The position numbers and the translations under genes were made by a program. DNA of 64,000 bases from Mycobacterium pinniadriaticum (GTDB lineage Bacteria; Actinomycetota; Actinomycetes; Mycobacteriales; Mycobacteriaceae): assembly GCF_026242045.1 (NCBI RefSeq), contig NZ_JAPJDO010000002.1, forward strand, positions 310,001 through 374,000. The letters are read 5' to 3'. Shown in pieces: positions 9,438-17,120 of this stretch (position 1 is the first letter of the stretch; each line of letters opens with the position of its first letter). The notes beneath the pieces were generated by a model that did no database searches, was not told where the DNA came from, and saw only the letters and a program-made list of their open reading frames with translations.

Positions 9438-11008
9438 GCGTCGGACGCCGCACTGTACTGCCGGGGCGACGGCGGGTCTTTCTCGTCGGCCGGGGTGGGT
9501 TCCAGGGGCACGCTCCACGAGCGCTGGTGGGGTCCCCGCTTGGCGGGGCGTTCGTCGGCCGGCCGCAACCGGACCACACGACCCACGGCTCGTCGAAGCC
9601 CGGGCGGCCCGTCGACCCGGAAGAACTCACCGAACCGGCCCGCGCGATAACGCAACGGCGAGCCGAGCAATTCACCCAGCACCGCCCCGGCCCCGATCGC
9701 CAGCGCTGTGGCCGCCGCCGCCAAGGCCTGCGCCGTCCCGCCGGCGTAGTTGTTGTCGACGGCCAGGTAGAACACCGATCGGAAGACGGCCATACCGGGC
9801 AGCATCGGCGTGATCCCGGCGGTCGCCGTCACCAGGGCGGGCGCCTGCTGCCGGATCGAGAGGAAGGTGGCCAGCAAGCCGACGCCGGCCGCTGCGGTAC
9901 CGGTGGCGACCACTTGACCGAAGCGGGCATTCCCCAGGCCGATCAACACCAGTTCGGCGAGACCGGCGACGAGGCCCGCGGTGATCACCGCGCGCGGGCG
10001 CGCATAGCTGGCAATGGTCAGGCATGCCCCGGCCAGACCCGCGCCCGTGACCGCCAGCAGAATCGCCAGCGGCTGATTCGGGATCACGAACGATTCGGTG
10101 GCGTCGACGTGGAGTTCGATTTCGATGCCTGCGACCGAGGCAACCTGCAGCCCGGCGAGGATGCCCACCACGATTCCGGCGGTCAGGAACAGGACGTCGC
10201 CGAGTCGGGCCACCGCGGTGAGCATGTAGCCGGTCAAGGCGTCTTGCACCGAGCCGACGAGCGTCATACCCGACAGCAACATCACGATCCCGGTGGCCAC
10301 CAGCGCCGTGGGTCCCTGGCCGGCGAACAGATAGGCCGCGATCGCGACGAGGGTGGCGATCAGAGCACCCACGGTCTGCTGAAAGAAGAACGGGGTACCG
10401 GCGCGATTCAGCAGCCGGCCGACCCGGTCGATCAGGGCTGAGGAGACGGCGGCCAGTACGCAGGTCAGCCAAGTCCCGCCCAGCATCATCGCAATACCGA
10501 GAGCGAAGCCCGCCCATCCCGCGGTCGCGACCCAGCGAGGGTAGGGGTGCGGCCGTTCGGTCAATTCGTCCATGGCCTCGTGGGCTTCGTCAACCGAGAC
10601 ACCGCCGGAGGTGATGCGCCGGACCAGCGCATCGAGTTCGGCCAGCCGGGTGTAGTCGGTCGACCGGGCCTGTACCGACCGCACGATGGTGACCGGCGGA
10701 CTGTCGGCCGTCGGCAGCGCCGAGACGAAGATCGTGGTGACGAGTACGTCGACCACGCAATCCGTCAGCTGGTAGGCCTGCGCCACGTCTTGTGCGGTGG
10801 CGACGACGTCGGCGGTGCCCGAGCCCGACGACAACATCACTTCGGCAAGCCGGATCGTGAGGTCCAGGACCCTGCGGGTGTGGCGGTCGCCCAGACTGGC
10901 CGAAACTCGACTGCGCTGACCGGCACCGGACGCCGGATCACGGCGGCCTCGCAGACTGAAATTCAGCCCGCGCCGGCGCGCCGGCCAGTCCGACCGATCC
11001 GATGCCAT
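9431..11008 (-). CDS. ThrE-type threonine/serine exporter family protein
   Basis: Membrane protein of 525 residues fusing the two halves of the ThrE family. Residues about 40-150 form a soluble N-terminal region (LTIRLAEVMLSSGSGTADV is the characteristic opening). About 160-300 give the first five-helix block (DUF1212-like), and about 310-460 a second (DUF3815-like). The last 60 residues are basic and cytosolic. The founding member, Corynebacterium ThrE, exports L-threonine and L-serine; substrate here is inferred. The first 35 residues are very basic and less conserved-looking, so a later start is possible. It is followed 158 bp later by the MHS transporter. Confidence 0.85.
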   Translation of the reverse strand: MASDRSDWPARRRGLNFSLRGRRDPASGAGQRSRVSASLGDRHTRRVLDLTIRLAEVMLSSGSGTADVVATAQDVAQAYQLTDCVVDVLVTTIFVSALPTADSPPVTIVRSVQARSTDYTRLAELDALVRRITSGGVSVDEAHEAMDELTERPHPYPRWVATAGWAGFALGIAMMLGGTWLTCVLAAVSSALIDRVGRLLNRAGTPFFFQQTVGALIATLVAIAAYLFAGQGPTALVATGIVMLLSGMTLVGSVQDALTGYMLTAVARLGDVLFLTAGIVVGILAGLQVASVAGIEIELHVDATESFVIPNQPLAILLAVTGAGLAGACLTIASYARPRAVITAGLVAGLAELVLIGLGNARFGQVVATGTAAAGVGLLATFLSIRQQAPALVTATAGITPMLPGMAVFRSVFYLAVDNNYAGGTAQALAAAATALAIGAGAVLGELLGSPLRYRAGRFGEFFRVDGPPGLRRAVGRVVRLRPADERPAKRGPHQRSWSVPLEPTPADEKDPPSPRQYSAASDAQ

Positions 11009-11249
11009 CTAGTCGACGATACCGAGATCCGCTGCGTCAACGTGATCGTCTAGCGCGCGAACGTACGAAATAACAACCACAGCAACGCGTTTGAAAACCG
11101 CAGCCGGTGTGCGCCGGTCCGTGGCAGATGTTCGTCTCCTTTTCCGCCGTGAGCTTGCCCGATGCGCGGGAATCAGCGACGGACGGCCCGGGGTTGCCCG
11201 CATCCCGACGACGGCGGCCGGCATCGGGCCCGCGAAGAATCGGATGCAC
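11009..11249. other. 241-bp stretch without a supported gene
   Basis: Short reading frames exist on both strands (for example a leftward one reaching 11284) but they are Arg-rich, overlap each other and show no ribosome binding site or recognisable motif. I see no hairpin or operator here. Confidence 0.4.
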
Positions 11250-11774
11250 TCAGTGCGGGACCGGCGTGCGGCGCCCCGCGGCACGCAGGGCTGCGGTCGG
11301 GGCCGCCGGTGCCCGACGTGCCTGACGCCGATCGTGACGCTGAATCCTGCGGCCGAGGACGCGCAGGTCGCGGTTGGTCAGCGAGCGGTTCCGGCGCACC
11401 AGGAGATCGAGCTGTTGCCAACTCAGTCCATCGAGATCACCGCGGGAGTCGTGGGTGGCGACGACGATCGAGCCAGGCAGCAGGGGTACCGACTTCGCTG
11501 TGAAATTGGTTGTTGCCAAAAGCAATTCAGTTGCGCATTCATTGATGTGACGCTGGCATGCGGCCGTCGACGGGCTGAACCAGAAGTCGAACTGCCGGTC
11601 CGCACTGGTCAGGCAGTGAAGCTGGTGGTTCGAGACGAGCTGATTGATATCGGCCTGAGTGTAGGCGCGGGTTTCATAGACGGGGCCGCGGGTGCTGAAG
11701 TAGAGAACTGTGTTCATAGGGGTGATCCATTCGACTCTTTCTCGCTGGTAACTGCGATGCCGAGACATCGGCAT
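11250..11774 (-). CDS. orphan hypothetical protein
   Basis: Unrecognised 174-residue frame. The body (MNTVLYFSTRGPVYETRAY... to about residue 135) has balanced composition and locally lower GC than its surroundings. The last 35 residues are Arg/Ala-rich. ATG 11717 (before NTVLYF) is an equally good start and would give 155 residues; neither has a strong ribosome binding site. It stands alone between mmpL and the exporter gene. The lower GC and lack of relatives I can name suggest a lineage-specific or acquired gene. A function is not proposed. Confidence 0.5.
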   Translation of the reverse strand: MPMSRHRSYQRERVEWITPMNTVLYFSTRGPVYETRAYTQADINQLVSNHQLHCLTSADRQFDFWFSPSTAACQRHINECATELLLATTNFTAKSVPLLPGSIVVATHDSRGDLDGLSWQQLDLLVRRNRSLTNRDLRVLGRRIQRHDRRQARRAPAAPTAALRAAGRRTPVPH

Positions 11775-11861
11775 CTGTTACCAAAGTTACCCGTGTTGCA
11801 AGTGGGGCAAACTTAGATATCGGTGTGAAAACGATGTGCTTTGCCGAGAACGGACTGCGTG

Positions 11862-14741
11862 TCAGTCTTCCCACAGCAACAGTTGGCGCACCGCCGGGCG
11901 GGGACCGTAGGGCCGCAGCATCGAACTTGCCGGGCGGGGCCGCACGCGCAGGGGCCACCAGAACCACCGCCCCAACAGTGCGGCGATCGACGGCGTCATG
12001 AACGAGCGCACGATCAGGGTGTCGAACAGCAGGCCCAGGCCGATGGTGGTGCCGATCTGACCGAGCACCAGAAGATCGCTGAAGATGAATGACGCCATCG
12101 TGAAGGCGAACACCAGCCCTGCGGCGGTGACGACGCCGCCGGTGCTGGCCATAGCCCGGATGATGCCGGTGTTGAGGCCGGCGCCGATCTCCTCTTTGAA
12201 TCGCGATATCAGCAGCAGGTTGTAATCCGATCCCACAGCCAGCAGCAGGATCACGGCCAAAGCCAACACGACCCAGTACAAGGGCATGCCGAACAGGTAC
12301 TGCCAGACCAGCACCGACAATCCGAACGAGGCGCCCAGCGACAGCGCCACCGTGCCGACGATGACCAATGCGGCGACGATGCTGCGGGTGATGAACATCA
12401 TGATGAGCAGGATCAGACTCAGTGCGGCGATCCCGGCGATCATCAGGTCGTACTTGGCCATGTCGGCGATGTCTTTGTAGGTGGACGCGGTACCGCCGAT
12501 GTAGATGCTCGATCCCGCCAGCGGGGTCCCCTTGATCGCCTCCTGCGCGGAGTGCCGGATCGCCTCGATATGCGAAAGACCTTCGGGTGTAGCGGGATCG
12601 ACATCGTGAGTGATGATCATCCGGGCGGCTTTGCCGTCGGGTGAGAGGAACAGCCGCAGGCCGCGCTGAAACTCGGAGTTGTCGAAGGCTTCTGGCGGTA
12701 TATAGAAAGAGTCATCCGTCTTGGCGGCGTCGAACGCCGCGCCGAGAGCGGTCGCGTTCTCCAGCGCCGCCGCGGTTTGATCGTAGATGCCCGACTGGGT
12801 GGCGTAGTTCGTCATCGTCAGGTCGCGGTTGGTCTGCTGGCTGTCGATCTGCTGGGGGATCAGGGCCAGCAGTTTCGGCTGTAGTGCATCCAGCTTGTCC
12901 AAACTCGCTGTGACATTGGCCAACTGGTCGGTGAGAGCATCGATACCGTCCAGCGCGTCGAAGACCGACCGGAACGCCGCGCAGGCCGGAATGTCGAAAC
13001 AGTGCGGCTCCCAGTAGAAGTAGTTGCGCAGCGGCCGGAAGAAGTCGTCGAAGTTGGCGATCTTGTTACGTAGATCCTGGGCCACCTCGACGGTTCTGTG
13101 GAACGCCTCGACCTGCTCGTGGGTGGCGGCCGAGCTCTGCTGCTGCAGAGCGTACTGCTGTCGCAGGATGTTGATCGACTTGTCGATCTCGCCCACCTGT
13201 TTGATCAGGTCGGCTGCGCGGGCCTGCTGGAAAGGCAGGCTGTTGATCTGTCCCAGGCTGCCCGCGCTGATCTGGAACGGGATCGAACTGTGGTCCAGCG
13301 GGGTTCCCAGTGGGCGCGTGATGGATTGGACCATCGCGATGCCGGGTGTGTGGAAGACGGCCTTGGCGACCCTTTCCAGCAGGATCATGTCGGTCGGATT
13401 CCGGAGATCGTGATCGGTCTCGATCATCAGCAGTTCGGGATTGAGCCGGGCCTTGGAGAAGTGTCGCTCGGCGGCCGTGTAGCCGACGTTGGACGGAGCA
13501 TCGGCCGGCATGTAGGTACCGACGTCATAACTAGTCTTGTAGCCGGGCAGGGCGAGTAGACCGATCAGGGCGATCGCGAGTGAGACGACGAGAATCGGCC
13601 CGGGCCAGCGGACGACGGCGGTGCCGATCCGCCGCCAGCCGCGGGTCTTCGCCCGGTGTTTGGGGTCCATCAGCCCGAAGTGACTGCCGATGGTCAGCAC
13701 GGCGGGGGCCAGGGTCAACGCGGCCAAAAGCGCGATGAACACCCCGATGGCGGCCGGGGTGCCGAGACTCTGGAAGTAGGAGTTACGGGTGAAATTCAAG
13801 CAGTAGACCGCGCCGATGATCGTCAAGCCCGAACCCAGGATGACGTGTGAGGTGCCCCGGTAGGTGTCGTAGAACGCGGTCTGGCGGTCGACGCCCGCGG
13901 CGCGCTCTTCGTGATAGCGACCGACGAGGAAGATCGCGTAGTCCGTGCCGGCGGCGATGACCAGAAGCGTGAGGATATTGGTCGAGTACGTCGAGAGTCC
14001 GATGAATCCCGAGTTGGCCAGCCACGCCACTATCCCTCGGGCCGCGGACATTTCGATCAGGACGGTGATCAGCATCAGCACCATGGTGACCAGTGATCGG
14101 TAGACGAGCAGCAACATGATCGCGATCACCACGATGGTCAGCAAGGTGACCTTGGTCGTGCCCTTGTCGCCCGTTTCGAACTGGTCAGCCACTTGCGCTG
14201 CAGCACCGGTGACGTACGCCTTGACGCCGGGCGGCGCTGGTGTGTGGGCGACGATCTCGCGGACCGCGTCGACCGACTCCAGTGACAGCGCCTCGCCCTG
14301 ATTACCGGCAAGGAACACCTGAACGTAGGCCGCTTTGCCGTCGGGGCTCTGCGAGCCCGCCGCCGTCAGCGGGTCTCCCCAGAAGTCCTGGACGTGCTGG
14401 ACGTGCTTGTGGTCGGCCTCGATCCGTTGGAGCAAGGTGTCGTAGTACTGGTGCGCGGCGGCTCCCAGCGGTTGATCGCCCTCGATCACGATCATGGCCG
14501 CGCTGTCGGAGTCGAACTCCCCGAACACCTTCCCGATCCGCTGGAACGCCTGCAGCGACGGCGAGTCGGGTGAGCTCAGCGCGACGTTGTGGGCCTCACC
14601 CACCACCTCCAATTGCGGAACCAGAGCGTTGGTGACGACGGTGATGACCAACCAGAACAGCACGATCGGTATGCACAGCCGGCGGCACAACCGTGCGACC
14701 CGGTGCGTCCACGTCTGGTCGGAGACCTGTTGGTCGCTCAT
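11862..14741 (-). CDS. MmpL family RND transporter
   Basis: Inner-membrane transporter of 959 residues with the MmpL architecture. The first helix is at about 20-40, an external domain at about 45-190, and helices 2-6 at about 195-380. A long second external domain (about 400-740), rich in coiled-coil-like Gln/Leu stretches, is followed by helices 7-12. The GTDYAIFLVGRYHE and GSDYNLLLISRFKEE segments carry the paired Asp-Tyr residues of the proton relay. It overlaps the mmpS gene by four bases, so the two form an MmpS/MmpL export unit like MmpS4/L4 or MmpS5/L5 (siderophore or drug export) rather than a lipid-locus MmpL. The substrate is inferred only from this pairing. A TetR gene lies upstream on the same strand. 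Confidence 0.92.
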   Translation of the reverse strand: MSDQQVSDQTWTHRVARLCRRLCIPIVLFWLVITVVTNALVPQLEVVGEAHNVALSSPDSPSLQAFQRIGKVFGEFDSDSAAMIVIEGDQPLGAAAHQYYDTLLQRIEADHKHVQHVQDFWGDPLTAAGSQSPDGKAAYVQVFLAGNQGEALSLESVDAVREIVAHTPAPPGVKAYVTGAAAQVADQFETGDKGTTKVTLLTIVVIAIMLLLVYRSLVTMVLMLITVLIEMSAARGIVAWLANSGFIGLSTYSTNILTLLVIAAGTDYAIFLVGRYHEERAAGVDRQTAFYDTYRGTSHVILGSGLTIIGAVYCLNFTRNSYFQSLGTPAAIGVFIALLAALTLAPAVLTIGSHFGLMDPKHRAKTRGWRRIGTAVVRWPGPILVVSLAIALIGLLALPGYKTSYDVGTYMPADAPSNVGYTAAERHFSKARLNPELLMIETDHDLRNPTDMILLERVAKAVFHTPGIAMVQSITRPLGTPLDHSSIPFQISAGSLGQINSLPFQQARAADLIKQVGEIDKSINILRQQYALQQQSSAATHEQVEAFHRTVEVAQDLRNKIANFDDFFRPLRNYFYWEPHCFDIPACAAFRSVFDALDGIDALTDQLANVTASLDKLDALQPKLLALIPQQIDSQQTNRDLTMTNYATQSGIYDQTAAALENATALGAAFDAAKTDDSFYIPPEAFDNSEFQRGLRLFLSPDGKAARMIITHDVDPATPEGLSHIEAIRHSAQEAIKGTPLAGSSIYIGGTASTYKDIADMAKYDLMIAGIAALSLILLIMMFITRSIVAALVIVGTVALSLGASFGLSVLVWQYLFGMPLYWVVLALAVILLLAVGSDYNLLLISRFKEEIGAGLNTGIIRAMASTGGVVTAAGLVFAFTMASFIFSDLLVLGQIGTTIGLGLLFDTLIVRSFMTPSIAALLGRWFWWPLRVRPRPASSMLRPYGPRPAVRQLLLWED

Positions 14742-15184
14742 CCCGACTTGTCCAGGCAGTAGGTGTGGGCGTTCATCGTGTTGACCGATCTTTCGTCTTT
14801 GACGACGCCGTCGATGCTGATTCTGCAGCCGAGCGAGTCACTGTCCCTCTGGGCCGAGACGTTGACGAAGACCGCTGGTTGCGCGGTGGTGGTGTCATAG
14901 GACCAGGGCAGCGATACGGCGTCGGCGCGTTGCGGCTGGGCGTTCACGTCGGTGTACGTGATGGTCGCGGTGGTGCCCGGCGGGCCGAAAACCTCGACGA
15001 CGACTCGCTTGGGGTTGAACGGGACGATCTCATCGGCAAGGGCGCCACCGGTCGAGGTGGGGTGACGAGCGCCGAACACAGCGTGCAGCCTGGAGACGGC
15101 GAATCCCGCGGCGGCGACCACCGCCACCGTGACCACCAGCATCCACCCCCGCTGGATCAGAGCTCCGATCGGAAACCTATGCAC
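14738..15184 (-). CDS. MmpS family accessory protein
   Basis: Protein of 148 residues. A basic N-terminus and one transmembrane helix (about 12-32) precede a periplasmic beta-sandwich domain typical of MmpS (VEVFGPPGTTATITYTDVNAQ, and the C-terminal DGVVKDERSVNTMNAHTYC). GTG 15184 is supported by GAAAGG seven bases upstream. It shares ATGA with mmpL. A palindrome matching the one in front of the neighbouring tetR lies 90-108 bp upstream (15274-15292), so repression by that TetR is likely. Confidence 0.9.
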   Translation of the reverse strand: MHRFPIGALIQRGWMLVVTVAVVAAAGFAVSRLHAVFGARHPTSTGGALADEIVPFNPKRVVVEVFGPPGTTATITYTDVNAQPQRADAVSLPWSYDTTTAQPAVFVNVSAQRDSDSLGCRISIDGVVKDERSVNTMNAHTYCLDKSG

Positions 15185-15273
15185 CCGTTAGCCTTTCGAT
15201 AACCTGCGTCGCGAAAATCTGGGCGGGTAAGACTTCTTTCGGGTCAGCCGAGGCCGATCACCTAGGCGGTACG

Positions 15274-15292
15274 GTACGGTACTGGACTGTCG
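15274..15292. promoter_or_regulatory. candidate TetR operator upstream of mmpS-mmpL
   Basis: This 19-bp site reads GTACgGTaCtGGACtGTcg and matches 13 of the 16 symmetric positions of the palindrome GTACnGTCCnGGACnGTAC found at 15932-15950. A further GGTAC repeat lies just to its left, giving three GGTAC in tandem (15268-15282). It sits between the tetR stop and the mmpS start. Confidence 0.6.
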
Positions 15293-15307
15293 TGGGCAAC
15301 ACTTCGC

Positions 15308-15913
15308 CTAGTCGATTCGCCGAGTGAGGCTGGGGATGAGCACGTTGTCGACGAGGGTCCGGACGGTCGCCTGCGTCGGGGGCCGGTTCGGCACGATCGA
15401 GCGGAAGATCAGATAGCCGGGCATCAGGTCCCAGAGGTCATCGCTGATCGCCGCGGCCTCGATCTCACCCCGGTCGACGGCCTGCCGCAGGATCGTTTCC
15501 ATCAACGCTTTGCGCTGATCGAGGAATTGATGCTGCATCGCGTCGCGCAGCGCGGGGTCCCGGGACACCTCCATCAGCACCGCGCGGATGGTGGCCGAAT
15601 GCTGTCCGACCTGCTCGGCGATCACCTTGCCGAGGTGGAGCAAGTCGTCCCGCAGCGTCCCGGTCTCGGGGGGAACCGCCACGCAGCGAATACCTTCGAT
15701 GAAGGCGGCGAGCACCAGCTCACCCTTCGACGGCCAGCGCCGGTACACCGTCGCCTTGCTGGCTTTGGCCGTCGCCGCGACCGCGTCCACGGTCAGCCGC
15801 TCATACCCGTGCTCCTGGAGTAGTTCCAGCGTGGCGGCCAGCAATTCGGCCTCGCGCGGCGACCACGGGGAGGCCTCTGCGGCGTAGTCAACAATCCGGG
15901 TCACAGCGCCCAC
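15308..15913 (-). CDS. TetR-family regulator, probable repressor of mmpS-mmpL
   Basis: DNA-binding regulator of 201 residues. The helix-turn-helix covers about 20-65 (LTVDAVAATAKASKATVYRRWPSKGELV) and is followed by an all-alpha ligand domain (TetR C-terminal type, FRSIVPNRPPTQATVRTLVDNVL at the end). It lies immediately upstream of mmpS-mmpL on the same strand, with one copy of a 19-bp palindrome in its own promoter and a second in front of mmpS. The pattern resembles the M. abscessus TetR regulators that repress mmpS/mmpL pairs. GTG 15904 is an alternative start: a TATTGT -10 element ends seven bases before it, giving a leaderless mRNA. Confidence 0.88.
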   Translation of the reverse strand: MGAVTRIVDYAAEASPWSPREAELLAATLELLQEHGYERLTVDAVAATAKASKATVYRRWPSKGELVLAAFIEGIRCVAVPPETGTLRDDLLHLGKVIAEQVGQHSATIRAVLMEVSRDPALRDAMQHQFLDQRKALMETILRQAVDRGEIEAAAISDDLWDLMPGYLIFRSIVPNRPPTQATVRTLVDNVLIPSLTRRID

Positions 15914-15931
15914 AATAGAGCCGAGGTGGCG

Positions 15932-15950
15932 GTACGGTCCAGGACAGTAC
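15932..15950. promoter_or_regulatory. 19-bp palindromic operator in the tetR promoter
   Basis: GTACgGTCCaGGACaGTAC is symmetric at 16 of 18 non-central positions (arms GTACnGTCC / GGACnGTAC). It lies 19-37 bp upstream of the tetR start and covers the probable -35 region, as expected for autorepression. A degenerate copy lies before mmpS. Confidence 0.7.
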
Positions 15951-15965
15951 TGTTGGCCGGCCTGT

Positions 15966-16604
15966 TCACCCGCCGCGCACCGGTGGTTGGCGGTTCTCGC
16001 TGCCCCGCAAGACGGCGAAAGCCTCCCTGATCAGTTCGACCTCGCTCGGGCGCTCATCGGAACCCTGGCCCAGCTGCCAGTACCTGATTCCGGCGCTGCG
16101 CAGAGCCGCCACCGCGCAGCGGGCGAGCACCTGGGCGGCGAATTCCGAGCGGGGTTGATGTTCGTCGCGGCCCATGCGGTCGACCAGTGCGTCGATGATC
16201 TCCTGCTCGAACTGCAGCAGCAGTCCGGGCGTCGACTTCGCAAGCTTGGGCCCAGGCGGTCCGTCGTGAAACAGCCATGACAGGTTGGGGCGGGTTTCGC
16301 GCAGCCGGTCGAACATGCTCAGGAAGGACTTCTCGACGGCGTCCAGCGGATCTTCCCCCGCCGGGCGCCGCCTGATATCCGCACCCAGGATCGGCAGCAT
16401 CTCCTCGATATCGCGGACCAGCAGGGATTCCTTGCCGGAGAAGTAGCGGAAAAACGTCCGCTCGGTCACGCCCGCGGCGTCGGCGATGTCCCTGATCGTG
16501 GTGTCCGCGTAGCCGCGCGAGTCGAAAAGGGCATCGGCCGCGGATTGGATGGCGTGCCGGGTCGCGATCTTGTGTTCCTCGCGTTTGCCGAGGCCGGTAG
16601 CCAT
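15966..16604 (-). CDS. TetR-family regulator divergent from the sulfatase operon
   Basis: Regulator of 212 residues. The helix-turn-helix is at about 25-65 (TTIRDIADAAGVTERTFFRYFSGKE), with the ligand domain after. I start at ATG 16604; the longer frame adds 78 residues that run back through the divergent promoter. The two palindromes at 16637-16678 in the gap to the rightward operon make it the obvious candidate regulator of that operon and of itself. It is the second TetR gene in tandem; its stop is 53 bp from the start of the mmpSL-linked one, and the two proteins are clearly different. Confidence 0.87.
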   Translation of the reverse strand: MATGLGKREEHKIATRHAIQSAADALFDSRGYADTTIRDIADAAGVTERTFFRYFSGKESLLVRDIEEMLPILGADIRRRPAGEDPLDAVEKSFLSMFDRLRETRPNLSWLFHDGPPGPKLAKSTPGLLLQFEQEIIDALVDRMGRDEHQPRSEFAAQVLARCAVAALRSAGIRYWQLGQGSDERPSEVELIREAFAVLRGSENRQPPVRGG

Positions 16605-16635
16605 ATCAGAACTATGACACCGCTCGCGAGAAAAG

Positions 16636-16678
16636 TTGTCAGGACTGACACGTTCCCCTAATCTGTCAGTTATGACAG
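16636..16678 (+). promoter_or_regulatory. leaderless promoter with two palindromic operators
   Basis: A -35 box TTGTCA (16636-16641) is separated by 17 bases from a -10 box TAATCT (16659-16664); the expected transcription start coincides with ATG 16672. Two inverted repeats overlap this promoter: TGTCAGgaCTGACA (16637-16650) over the -35, and CTGTCAgttaTGACAG (16663-16678) over the -10 and start codon. Their centres are 27 bp apart. The shared half-site TGTCAG suggests two TetR dimers. Confidence 0.7.
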
Positions 16679-17103
16679 TTTTCGGTCTGCGGATCCCACG
16701 TGAGGCACTGATCCGCACGGGATACCTGGTCGTCGGCATCAAGTTCGGCACTCTGTGGCTGGCCCAGGGGACGAGTTCGCCGTGGGAGCACGCGCTGAGA
16801 CTGGTTGCGCTGATGGCCATCGTCATGACGGTGGCCACGGCCGTACGGTGGTGGGCGGCCCGTCTGGGCCGACCCGTCGCGCATCATCCGATCGGCAGGT
16901 TTCTGATGGCCAAGATGGCACTCGTGGCGATGGCCGTGGCGGCGGGCCTCGCGCTGGAGAACTCGGTCTCCAACGTCGATCTCTGGGTCGGCCTCGGCAT
17001 TGCGGCCGTTGTGGCTGTGGTCGGTCCGCTCATTCACCCGTGGTTGATCAACGGGGCACCAGCCGAACCCGATACCACCAACGCCGCGGTCGCGGCCGTC
17101 TAG
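16672..17103 (+). CDS. small polytopic membrane protein
   Basis: Unrecognised membrane protein of 143 residues with about four hydrophobic segments (roughly 15-30, 38-58, 78-98 and 103-125), short basic loops between them and a polar C-terminal tail. No ribosome binding site precedes ATG 16672, and the promoter spacing indicates a leaderless transcript. It is the first gene of an operon with the arylsulfatase (17-bp gap) and faces the TetR gene at 15966-16604. It could move the sulfatase substrate or product, or sense membrane stress; no family was recognised. Confidence 0.75.
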   Translation: MTVFGLRIPREALIRTGYLVVGIKFGTLWLAQGTSSPWEHALRLVALMAIVMTVATAVRWWAARLGRPVAHHPIGRFLMAKMALVAMAVAAGLALENSVSNVDLWVGLGIAAVVAVVGPLIHPWLINGAPAEPDTTNAAVAAV

Positions 17104-17120
17104 CGCAGGAGGACATCGCT

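Noticed and set aside
11009-11284. Leftward 91-codon frame and an overlapping rightward frame of 241 codons
   Set aside because: Composition is Arg-rich shadow type, there is no ribosome binding site, and they overlap the better-supported frame at 11250-11774.
15241-15300. Three tandem GGTAC as an independent repeat family
   Set aside because: They are explained by the degenerate operator copy and its flank; three 5-bp units are too short to call a repeat on their own.
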